A model generated the notes under the pieces. The model made no database searches. It saw only the letters and a list, made by a program, of their open reading frames with translations, and was not told where the DNA came from. From contig CALNXK010000098.1 in NCBI GenBank assembly GCA_942486035.1, forward strand, positions 292,501 to 356,500: 64,000 bases of DNA. The letters run 5' to 3'. This stretch comes from Porites lobata (taxonomy: Eukaryota; Cnidaria; Anthozoa; Scleractinia; Poritidae). This document shows, piece after piece, positions 25,611 to 36,400 of the stretch (position 1 is its first letter; every line of letters starts with the position of its first letter). Both the position numbers and the translations under genes were made by a program.

Positions 25611-26208
25611 TTAGGGTGGCTCCCATTTTATGACGAAGCTAAAGTCAATAAGTGTTCGCTAGTCCTTAAGCGCCTACAAGGAAACTGCCCCAGCTACATG
25701 TATGACCTTCTTAAATGCAATGCAGATTTACACACACGCAGTGGGCGGTACAGTGCCTTAAACCTCGTCTGCCCCAGATATAATCGTGAATCTGAGGGAG
25801 AACTTTTAGCGTGTCTGCGACCAGGCTCTGGAACTCTCTGCCCATTAACCTTAAGAAAGGAACATGTGTAGCCTCATTTAGACGTTGATCATTTTAGCTT
25901 AAGTGAAACTCAATTTTATTGCTTAGTTTTATGCTAATCCGGCATTTCACAACCTTCCTCTCCCTTGACCCATCCTAGCTGTATTCTTCTTGTAATTATA
26001 GTTTGTAGATATTCATTGTAAGGATATTTTATAATTATAATATAGTTTTTACTCTTTTTAGTCTTATTCATATATATATGTTTATAGTTCTTTTTCTTCA
26101 ACGATATGTATTTTTGGTTACTTAATTTTTGTTTTATAGTTTTAGTTTGAGGGCCACTAGTTATTCAGTTGAAGTATTGTCCCGTGTTACCCGCGTTAAA
26201 TATAATTG

Positions 26209-26241
<33 letters not shown>
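25611..26241 (+). pseudogene. LINE reverse transcriptase C-terminal relic with (ATT)n tail
   Basis: The plus frame reads L-P-F-Y-D-E-A, then K-C-S-L-V-L-K-R-L-Q-G, then P-S-Y-M-Y-D-L-L and T-R-S-G-R-Y, the usual end of jockey/CR1-like polymerases. The expected F-S-V-S-A then R-L-W-N-S-L-P motif is present but in another frame from about 25800, so a frameshift has broken it. AT-rich 3' sequence leads into ATT repeats at 26210-26241, a typical tail. Confidence 0.75.
26210..26241. repeat. (ATT)n microsatellite
   Basis: About ten uninterrupted ATT units at the 3' end of the LINE relic. Confidence 0.9.
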
Positions 26242-26243
<2 letters not shown>

Positions 26244-26556
26244 TTTTACTTATTCTATAAAACTTCTACTTTTATGTGTGTCTTACACTTATATGTCTTC
26301 TATCTTTTTCGTTCCATAAACGTTTGCCAGTCATTTTTCTCAAAATATCAAGCTCAGCTTCTTCTCCGGTAAAAATGCTATGCGCCCGCGTAAAATTTTG
26401 CTGGCAAATAACAGGGAGCGACGATAATACAAGTTTCAGTTTTCAAACACTTACAACTTTTTCGTTTGTAATTTTTCAAAAAGTTTGTAAATCAATATCT
26501 AACAATATCTAGCTTTGAACTATTTTGAATAATGAAAGTATAGTTATCTTTAACCG

Positions 26557-26800
26557 CGGCAGGATTAGCTCAGTCGGTAGAACGCTTTACTGCTGAGCGG
26601 AAGGTTGCAGGTTCGATTCCCGGGGCCGAACAATACTCAGTAAAAAACCTCCCTTTGCACCGCAAGTAGCTAGACCTTCGCGTGGCTCGGATGACCAAGT
26701 AAAATGGCTGTCCCGTCTCTAATTGGAGACGTAAAAATAGCGTCCTCAATTAGTACTTTCGTGCTAAGTACATTGATACTCAAATAAAGTGTATTTTTCA
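26557..26800 (+). mobile_element. tRNA-derived SINE
   Basis: The head contains an A box (tagctcagtcgg) and a B box (ggttcgattcc, 26610-26620) like a pol III tRNA promoter. The acceptor and T stems do not pair properly, so it is not a working tRNA. The body (gtcggatgaccaagtaaaatgg-like, then cctcaattag...gtgctaa) reappears at about 57433-57536, which shows that this is a dispersed family. Confidence 0.75.
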
Positions 26801-26887
26801 TTTTTTTTCACTCGTTTGACCGGGGTGAAGACAAGGCCAAAGGATTAACGTCACTACCCAATGACGCGATCATCTGTTCTTGTGGAT

Positions 26888-26955
26888 CAGTCAAGGTTCG
26901 AACCCGCACCATTCCGCTAGGCAGATCGACGCTCAACCAACTGAAGTAGCCAGAA
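26888..26955 (-). mobile_element. tRNA-like SINE head, opposite orientation
   Basis: On the minus strand the segment reads as a tRNA-like arm with an A-box-like cagttggttgagcg and the B box gggttcgaacc (complement of 26895-26905). Stems are imperfect. It faces the SINE at 26557. Confidence 0.6.
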
Positions 26956-27058
26956 GGCGGTTATACAGTAGTTATAGGTGTTGAACAGGATCCCCAGAGC
27001 CAAGATAGGTTTTCAGTGAACTGGGGAATGGGATGGAGTAAGTATAGACAGTCGTAAT

Positions 27059-27137
27059 CCTTTCCTCAGAGCCACCCGCGGCGAGCGGAAAAGTGAAATT
27101 ATGCAAATTAATGGTAAAAAGGAGAAGAGACTGGGGC
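27059..27137 (+). repeat. Direct repeat unit 1 around the VKORC1-like 3' end
   Basis: tttcctcagagccac... gaaattatgcaaattaatgg... ggag-agag-ctgggg. About 80% similar to 28153-28232 by eye, same orientation. Confidence 0.7.
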
Positions 27138-27439
27138 CGAGGGAAAAAACAATGGCTGCGAAATGGTCGGCGGGGGTCACTTGTTTCCATCCGCCAAACT
27201 GACATGTTCCTCTCAGTGGCTCTCAAAAGACATTTCACTTTTCTTACATGAAATTTCTCTGTCTCTTGAAATTTCTGTTCATAAAAGTCTAAGTCTCTTC
27301 AATTTTAGGGAAAAAAAATTCAGGATGGTACAAGTAGGATTCGATTTCGGAGCATCGGCTCTGAAGTGCATCACTTTAACCCCTACATCACCTAGGATTT
27401 GCTGACAATGAATGGTTTGATTTGAATATATATAGCAAC

Positions 27440-27461
27440 AACCCTAACCCTAACCCTAACC
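27440..27461 (+). repeat. Interstitial telomere-type repeat (CCCTAA)n
   Basis: Three and a half perfect CCCTAA units, followed by a degenerate ccaaaccctt. Too short to be a true telomere. Confidence 0.85.
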
Positions 27462-27824
27462 AAACCCTTACTTTGTGTACGAATCATTAATCTGTCAACG
27501 TCAGTTTGGCAGATGGAAATAAGTGTTGACCTCAATTGTCAAAGTGAGAGGGGATGTCAATTAAAAAGGCGTGAAAAGTGGCAGATCGCCAGATCAAAGA
27601 CCCAATCACAGTCCCTTATTTTTTCTTCGCTCTGGCCCCGCCCTTGTGCTCGCTCTCTATCCAGAGTGACTCAAAAGGAAAATTAGACACTTCTCGCTGT
27701 TTAGCGTAAGTAACGAAAAGGGTGGGGCTCCCTTCAACATCTCTTACATTCTTTACTTGTTACAGATGAGCTTGTTGAAAAGTTTGAAAAAAAAACCTGA
27801 CAATTGCTTCCTTAATTTGAACGA

Positions 27825-29699
27825 TTAATGAAAGAATATCTGATAGTTGAGGTACATCAAGACACCATTTACTACGTAGGTTGCGATGCAGACCAAACAG
27901 AGGTCTTTCAACACAAAAAAGAGAATGAATGCGAGATAAGCTGATCCAATGCATGATATTATAGATGTCAGAAAGAGTACAGCAGGAACCCCAGCAAAGG
28001 ATGTCATACCTGAAAATTAACCAAAAAAAGTCTTTAGATGGAAAATTCTGGAATATATACCACTTATTTACAGAGAGTGGGGTCATTACAGGCCAAGGTC
28101 TGAGATTTCCCCGTAATGGCTGAACGAACGAGGTAGACCGCAAGTGGTTGACCTTCTTTCCTCAGAGCCACATGTGGCAAGCCAAAAAATGAAATTATGC
28201 GAATTAATGGTAAAAGGAGGAGAGATTGGGGCAATCTACTGTGATCTCGATCTACTGTGACTCAAAAGGAAAATAAGAGACTGCTTGCAGTCAACAGACA
28301 AGGTTAATAAGTTTTTTATTATATGGCCTTTTCATTATGGACCTGAGCCTGTGATCAATTAAAATCAATAACTGGTCAGCGGATAACTTTAAAAAACATT
28401 TCACCTCAATGAGTTGCAAACTTGAGCCTGTGATACAGGCATGTGACATAGGTCAGTGGTACCTTTTTGACAGCTGTCAATTGACCATAACATCGATGTC
28501 CATAAGGATGTCCACTATTAAATTAAACACACATTGTATATGCCTTGGACACCTAGCTCGTAATGCCTGGTCATTACAAGAAAATTATGCCTATTTAGCT
28601 TAGCAGCGAATCACAGCATGTACTATTGTGGCAATATAATAAGACTTGGTGTTGACCTGCCAGGACAGACTGATCCAGTATGCAAGGGGATAGGAAATTT
28701 ATGAAAAATTTTCATCTTCAATGATCAATTTCGGTGTGGCTCAACTCATTGACATTATTCTTAAAGACCGCAAATGTCTAGACTATGAAAGCCATGAATA
28801 TTTTGAGGAGAAAACCAGAAACTCTTGTTACTCACCAAGAATTAACTGCATGGCGTAGAAGATTATACCCAAAATACAGTTTGGCATGTTTAGAAAGTGC
28901 TCCTTGCCAAGCAAGATCTCAACCACTCCAAAACCTTTACTGTAGCTATAAAGCAAAACAAGATAAACACATAGGATTTAAAAGTAATTATAACAAACTA
29001 TTGAGCTAAAGCAAGACATTTCTTTTATCAATTATTTGCTCAGGCAGATAAGAATGACAGTGGGTATGAGTTCAACATTACTTTCGAAAAAACTCCTTTT
29101 GCTAGTAAAACTATTGTTAGATTTTACTTTGGAGTAGCCAACAACCCTCTGCCAAGCCTTGCTCATGCCTTAATCAAAATATAATTAAGAGTAAATATTG
29201 TCCAGGTCCCTGTTGTTCCAACATCGGATAACATTATCCAACAGATAAATCGCTATTATTTAGTGGATAAGTAGTAGGGAAACCAACTGCGTTATCCCAG
29301 GGATAGAGATTCATCCAGTTGATAGCATTATCAACCTTTCAAACAACTAGGCCCATACCATTATCATCATTATCTAAGCTATGGTCGTGCTGTCTGGGTT
29401 AGGACTGAAACAGTATATTTTTGCACTTACCAATAAAGACTGCAATACAAGAGCCACGATATCTGAACATAATACATCAAGAAGGCACTCAAAATGATTG
29501 TAAAGTACTTTGAGTTTACTTACCTTGAAGTAAGCACACGAGAGCAACTCATATTTTCACCAAAATCACATGCTGCCCTGTATCTGCTATCTTTGTGTTT
29601 TCTGGTCTCCACATAAAGAGCATAAACAGAAACAAGAATTCCAAAGCCACAAAACAGTGCATGGTCTAGGTCATTGGAAAATAGTAGTGCTTTGTGAAT
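27825..29699 (-). CDS. VKORC1: Vitamin K epoxide reductase complex subunit 1-like
   Basis: Three minus-strand exons: 29524-29699, 28836-28939 and 27825-28009, with GT-AG borders and phases 2 and 1; 154 residues, as in the VKORC1/VKORC1L1 family (163-176). These are ER-membrane four-helix enzymes that reduce vitamin K epoxide and quinone for gamma-carboxylation. Seen: loop cysteines C45 and C53 (same spacing as human C43/C51), G-F-G after the loop, N79, a helix [10 protein letters not shown], and the catalytic C131-L-V-C134. The warfarin-site motif is T137-Y-V, as in VKORC1L1, rather than T-Y-A. The tail is short (ending N-Y-Q-I-F-F-H), without the basic C-terminus of human VKORC1. The start at 29699 was chosen because it gives a short N-terminus before helix 1 and has A at -3; an in-frame ATG lies upstream at 29789. 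Confidence 0.93.
28153..28232 (+). repeat. Direct repeat unit 2 in VKORC1-like intron 2
   Basis: Second copy of the 27059-27137 repeat (tttcctcagagccac, gaaattatgcgaattaatgg, gagagattgggg). The pair brackets the last VKORC1-like exon. Confidence 0.7.
29205..29354. mobile_element. Degenerate foldback element
   Basis: ggtccctgttgttccaaca...ggataac and gttatccc...tcaaacaactaggccc are loose inverted ends; internal ggataa/ttatcc blocks also pair. In VKORC1-like intron 1. Confidence 0.45.
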
Positions 29700-29789
29700 C
29701 ATTGTAGGGCTTCTCTGAAATCTGTTTAATTTAAGAAGGAAAAAAAGGAATAATTCCCTTTTGTGGTGACTTCTGAAAAAGAGTCTCAA

Positions 29790-32700
29790 AACAGTTCAAG
29801 ATTTCTTGTTATTTATTACTAAAATGTTGTAGTTAAACTTTTTTTAATTGATTAGTGAAGTCACAATGTTAACAATTTGCCGAGCAACTTCTTTTAGTCC
29901 TTGAAGGTTATAGAGAAAATAGTTATTCTTTTATGTCTCACACACTCAAACCTAATGTCACGCAAATAAATTTTTTGGTAAGATTGTGTTCAATGACCAA
30001 ACTTAATCAAACCCAGTCATTTGATTAAGTTTGATTCGGTTTGATAAAGTTCGAATATCAAACAGTTCAAGTGGTTACACCGTGCTTAAGGTAACTGATC
30101 AGGTTTTGCTGTAGAAGTTTAGTGTTATTTATATCTTGACTTCAGTTGAGATTTTTACACAGCTCTAAGCCTTAAGAGACGTGGTGGGTGACCAAATTGA
30201 ACACTTTTCTCATTATGAAGTGGTGCTATTATGTCTGATAGAACTATGGACACCTCATTAGTTGATTTAATAGTGCTGTAAATTTAGGCATCATCAGCGA
30301 ACAAACATATCTTTGAGAAAATATCTTAATGATGTTTATAATATGGTCGCTTAGAGAATGGCAACCATTTTGGATTCTCAAGACCGTCACCTGTTATGCT
30401 GTTTATTGGGGCTACTTTACTCGAAATCAAAATTTTAAAAGAGCATTTCTAGCAGTAAATTTTTCAATTCTGAACTTAACACTTTTCTCCAACGTCGTTA
30501 AAAAAAATTATTAAAGTCATTTCTGAGTACTGTTGCTGATTTAATCCTTACTCAATCGATTTTCCTACCTTGTGCAATTCTCGTGACCTCCTGTTTGACT
30601 TCAAGTTAAAAGACACGTCATCTCTTCCTTACTGTTAAATTGCTTGATTTTAGTTGCCATCATATGTATGTATTAAGGCAAGAAATTAATTCCGTCCGCC
30701 ATCTTGACCTGGGAGAGTTAAGGGAGAGCCTGGGAATATTCGTACCAGGCTCCACTCAAACGTCAAACTTATCCAACCACGAGGCTCCCCCGGCAGGGTA
30801 GGGTACTTGGGTTAATTTTTGCTGGTTATGTGCCGCTGGCCTCTCAGAGGCCAGTTTTAAAGCCCACATCTTAGTCACTTTTGGGCAAATATGTAATTTT
30901 TGCGATCCCAACTTAGTCTCTTCCTATTTTTACGAATTGACTCCAGTTTAGATTTAATGAACAACACTTTTCATCTACAGTACGAACATTCTGGTACGTT
31001 TGCTAACAGTAACCGTAAATAAAATAAAATAAAATAAACTAGCGTGTCAAAGTATTTAAATTTTAACTTTACCCCGTTAAAAATCCGAAAAATGATGTAG
31101 AACGCTTTGAGTATTAAACTCTATTGAAAATTTTGTTCGACCCCCTGTGAAACGTCCCCGGGGTTATAGTCGATCCAGTCGTGAAAATGCGACCCCATCC
31201 ATAGGCATATCCCTGTTAGGCTATTATACAGATTATAAGGAAGTACCCCCCCCCCCATGGGGGGGGTCCCCGGCTTCTCTTCCGCACTTAGCCTGTTCCA
31301 GACATTCAGATAGAGAGGAGAGGCGTGAAATGCAGAACGGGAGAAAGGAGATAACGTGTTCTTCCTACCCCTCTTTTAAGCTCACTTGTGCGCCAGAATT
31401 TTCCACCAAATCCTCAACAAGTAAACCTTGTGCTGTTTCCACTTTCTAAATGCCTTGGACACTGCCTTGTCCCCAGTCATCCCCGTCATCTCTCTCGCGC
31501 ACTTCTCGCTTATCTCGCTCGGCTTGTCGTGCGCGCGTGTTCCCCAATCCCCACTTAGCCCTGGGAAAGTCTGTGGATGAGGCAGCCTTGGACAGGCTTT
31601 TCAGGGTGCCCAGCTCTTACCTGATTTGTATAAAGCCAGGAGCCGAATCGGCTCCGGATAAAACTTTAAGGTGTGGCACAGTTGAAAAACTTTTTTTTGG
31701 AGACCAGCATCCCCCCCCAGGGTCTGGATGACCGGGCCTCCTCTTATCTGAAGGTCCGGATCTGCCACTGCAACTGTTAAGCAGCATTTACTCATTCAGG
31801 CCAAATGAAAAGAGACTCTCCACACCCCAAACCAGACACTAGAGTAACATTTGACTGACACTGTCCTCACAAAGTAAATTCTGTAAAGAATGACAGCACA
31901 GAATTAAAAAGCACTATACTGATCACCATTCTTTATTCTGAACAGTTCTAAAAAAGTAGAATACAAACTAAGCAGTTTTATTGGTGGTGACAAAATTTTT
32001 AAGTTGCATTCATTTCAGCTTACAACTATGGCAACTAATTCTAAATCGTATTTACTAAAAATTGGTTCAACAGATAATTTTGCCACAAAAGTGTGCAAAT
32101 TCATATCAAAATCCAGGAGGTTTTAATATTGCTTTGTTGTAATATTGCATTGTGTGGTTCCAGAGAATTTCCATACCCATCCCATGGGTGAGGGAATTTC
32201 CATACCCATCCCATGGGTGAGGGATTGCAAGGCGCTGGCCTTGTTTCCCATGGAAACAAGGCCAACATGTTTCAAGGAAAGTGTAAAGCTTAACTGGAAT
32301 TTCCAGAGGGGTGTGGGCTCAAACCAATGGCCCATAACAGGGAAGTACGGGTATTACATGTAAATCTGGAGCAATACATTCCAGAAAAAAATATTTAACT
32401 CAGTGATAAAATGAGTTTTAGTTTCAACATCACTAACTTATAAACCCCCAAAACATTCTCATGCATGTGTCTTCTATGCGTACAGGAAATTCCAGTTAAG
32501 TCTGATATTGTTATTAAGCTTTTCCACTGGGAAAGTAAGTCAAGAAAGAATTCACTGGTTTGTCATCATAGAGGGCAAAATTGAAGAAGTCACAGGCAAA
32601 GATTTCTTTGAAAACTCTTCTAAGGCTCAAGCAGTGCACCAAAAATGGACTGCTGTATTTGTTTACTCAACTACTGCTTTGCTAACTGTAACATAAAATT

Positions 32701-33029
32701 TGTTACTATTATTCAGCAGTAGTTATAATCATACAGATACATTAAAAGATGTCCTTAACCTGAGCTGAGCTTTTAATTATCAAAAGGTGACTAAAATCTT
32801 TGCCTACATTCTAAGCAGCTCAAGGGGTACCTAGAAAGAAAGGCCCAAGCTAATTCTACGGGATTCTCCTTTTGAATATAAACCTCTCAGTGTTTGCTTA
32901 AAGAGCAAAAAAAAAGAATTTGCACTGAACAACATCAAGAGTTGACAAGGATTTTTTCCAAAAGCCCCTTCAATAAATAATTTCTCCTCATTCATATCCA
33001 GAAGTGAGAGTCTAAGTATTACTAGTAGC
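29790..33029. other. Intergenic region between VKORC1-like and USP-1
   Basis: No exon with splice support was found. Contents: AT-rich unique sequence; a fragment near 30720-30800 with agcctgggaatattcgtaccaggctcc inversions; a C/G homopolymer palindrome at 31243-31275; a CT-rich stretch near 31470-31530; and a 29-bp tandem pair at about 32168-32224 (aatttccatacccatcccat) followed by the palindrome ggccttgtttcc...ggaaacaaggcc. Confidence 0.5.
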
Positions 33030-33345
33030 CTACCCCAGGCGGCAGGGGAGGGGGGCACCCCCATATAAAAGTGATGGGGACGCTCGTCATCTCGCTTTGT
33101 TGTGTAAATTGCCGATTTTGGTCTCATTTAGGAAGTTAGGGATGGAAAGTCACTGTATTTGCCCATTGAGGTATTGCTTAGGGCCATGCATAGGGAAGTT
33201 TACAAAAAAATGTCGTTACATCTGTTTTAGTATGTTCTCCTTTAAGCCACACTCTCATTGATCTCCCTTATAGGGGTTTAATCTTAATTTTCCAATGAGT
33301 GTTCTTGTCACTTTTATATGGGAGTCCCCTCCCCCCACGCTTTCT
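33030..33345. mobile_element. Foldback MITE (CCATATAAAAGTGA ends)
   Basis: ggggggcacccccatataaaagtga... faces ...tcacttttatatgggagtccc. It shares the gggga-gctcgtcat block and the gggggg boundary with the element at 57069-57420, so both belong to one family. Just downstream of the last USP-1 exon. Confidence 0.75.
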
Positions 33346-33487
33346 ACACACACTGGAAGAAGTATTTGATTACTGTCTTATTGACTTGTTGACTGTACCT
33401 GTATTTAACTACTATTTTACTATATCATCAGAAGTGACGTAATTGAAAGCTTGAACAACTACGTGGTGAGACATTAGCCTTTACAGA

Positions 33488-36400
33488 TCATTCTGCAGGT
33501 TGCTCTTCTGGCATTGGTACCACAGCTACAGGGAGGTTTGCATGATGCAAAACGTAATCACTGACACTTCCCAAGACAGTGCGACGTAAGGGACTTAATC
33601 CCCTTGTTCCCATGACTACCATATCAACATTTTCCTTTTTAGCAGCAGCACAAATTCCTTCTCCAGGGTTCATAGATTCATCAATGAATTTGTTTTTAAT
33701 CTGTAACAAAGCAATACCAAGTCATTAATTTGTTGGGGTTTTATTTTGGCCTTCTTCAACAAATAAGTGAGTTATGTGGAGCAGGGTTGTCACTAAGATT
33801 TCAAGTTGCCGGGTAAATACAACAAGTAGGCAGGGAATCAAACGGCTAGGGATTTCTCTTGGTTCTATTTTTCTTCTATTTTCCAATAAAAGTAGCCGGG
33901 GACTATCCCCGGTGCCTGGCTCTTAATGACAACCCTGCTGGAGACCTCTCACAGGGCTGTCAATAAGGGCTGGTAGTCGGCCAAAACCGCTGGCTAGTTA
34001 GCCATCCTTAGCCGACTACTTTCATCTCCTCCTACCATAACTGCCAACAAAAATTAAGCACCATCAAATATTATTGTAAAGCATCTGTTTCCCAGTTTTG
34101 AATGACATTGAGCGCATATTTAAACAGGTTCGATTCTTCGAACTGTGTAATGTCATGGAACGCCTGGGACATTTCAACAGCAATGTTCCCACTGTGATGT
34201 GTGTATTCTGACAAAACAACATGGCATCAGCAGTGGAAAATGCCTCTCAAAAACTCCTGGAAATGCCATTTCTGTGACTCTATAAATTTCAAAACATCCC
34301 TAAACGCCTCAGCCCTCAAGAACTTGTGCCTTTGGTGCAAGTTCCAAAGCCACCTACTGTTTATTATCAGCCTGCTACTTCAAAATTTTTGACAGCCCTG
34401 CTCTGAATAACATTTTTTGAACTTTTCTACCAGGCGTGAGTAGGTGTGAGATTGAAGTTTTTGATCCGCAGGCATGACACTTGGCAGGTAAAAATTATCT
34501 CTAGTACGTCCCAGGACAGAACAATATAAATATTGAGGATTGATGTTTTGCTACATTTGAATGAAAAAAAGAAGGGTTGCACACCAAATAACTCCGTGAT
34601 TTATATTTTAATCTTCATTCAATTCCACACATGAAAAATGTTAACATCCATGAAAAATTAATAATTAATGTATTAAAAGGAGGGAAGAATAGAAGTGTCT
34701 GCATCTCAACTGACAGTAAGGGAAGGTGTCTTTCACAAAGCATTTCTTTCAGAGAGATCATGAAAATCAGGTTTTTTTGTTTGTTTTTCTTGCTAGAATT
34801 GTTTAGCTATTAAATTTATATTAAATATAAATTTTGTTTTTAAGTAATTAAGAAAATGGTATTTAACTAAAATGGGCAATTCCAGAAAATATCCATACCC
34901 AACCACGGACGGCTTCCATATTTTAACCCCCCCTTGCCTTCGGAAATTCCAAAATGCGTTAGCCCCCCCCATGCCCTCAGAATTTCATAATCGTGAACCC
35001 CCACTCCCCTTCAGAATTTCCAGTTTTTTTTGGAAGTACATTTTCGACTTAGCAACACCTATATGAACAAACGAACATGAATTTATGCCTCCTCACGGCT
35101 GTGATCTAGCGGCGCCAGGCAACAAGCTTTACTCTTCAGCGACAAGAAAAACCTACCGCTAGTGGCCAGGCTGTGCAAACTCCTTTTTAAGTCCAAATTT
35201 GGCTATTAAAATAAACACCACTCACGGTAATTTTACTCCTCTTTGTTTTCTTGTGCTGTTTTGACGTTTACAAAGCAAAATAGCTCAAATTCAGACTGTT
35301 GAAATCTTCCGGCGGTCAAATATACCGTTGAGTCTTGTTACGTCCTTTTATACGTCATGTAGTGTCCATGAAAAGTGTTCTAATCTGACCTGCGTTCCTT
35401 GGAAGCGAGGAACTGGTGAGAGTTTTTTAGGGAGTAAAACTGCAATTTGCAAGCAGTAAGATACATTTTCAGCTTTTATTCATGTGACAAGAAATTAATC
35501 AAGGTAAATGTGAAACCCACATTTTACTGTTCACCTCTATAAGTAGGCTCGATTACCAGCTGCTGTTTGGGAAAATGAGCCCGCACTCATCCCCCGAAAG
35601 AGCGGCTGGACGCGTGCGATTTCTTTTGTTAGTTTAAGCCAATCATGTTACCGCCTGCAGATTTTCGTCTGGCAAAGATTGTCGCAGAATTATCACAACA
35701 AAATTTATCCATCGCATGGCGAAGCGATTTCGACAGCTTGGAGACCCTAGACGAAATTCTAGAGTAGGAAGGAACACAACGTTTTGTTCGATTGTTTGTT
35801 GTGAACTTTTCCTTTAATGATTGTTGTTGGAGAGATTTTGCATCTTCAAGGATCTTTTCAAGGCGCTTTAAGTCTCGATAACTGCGTTCGTTACAGATGT
35901 AACCGTCCACGTTTATATTTGACAAAGGAACATTCAATACGCTGGAAATTCTGTCCGGTAAATCAGAAACTTTTCCATTTAATTTGGTCCGCTCCCGAGA
36001 ATCAGTCAGTTCGGACCCACAGAAGACGCAACCAATATTCGAAGATCAAAGAAAATTAACTACGTGTCACCGTGTACAGAAATGTAACGGAGAATATTTT
36101 TCACAATGTATGGAAAAGTGTACCGTAAAAGCTATTTCGAAAGTCATTTGGGTGGGTAAGGGAGCGCTTGATGCAATTTTGAGCCAAATAAATAAGAATA
36201 TTGGAGACCGGTTTCACTTCCAGTGACATCGAAGACGCCTGAATTATCAATTTTCCAATTACGTCACAGACAAGGTCAACGGGTCACGCGTCCAGCCGTC
36301 TCTCTTCAGGGAGGATCAAAGACCGGACCCGGGAGACGGCGGAAATCAAGCCTACTCTATAAGTTATGAGCATAAACATGTGTCTGATCTATCGATGCTT

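Noticed and set aside
26557..26631. Functional tRNA gene
   Set aside because: A and B boxes are present but acceptor and T stems mispair and position 33 is not T; better read as a SINE head.
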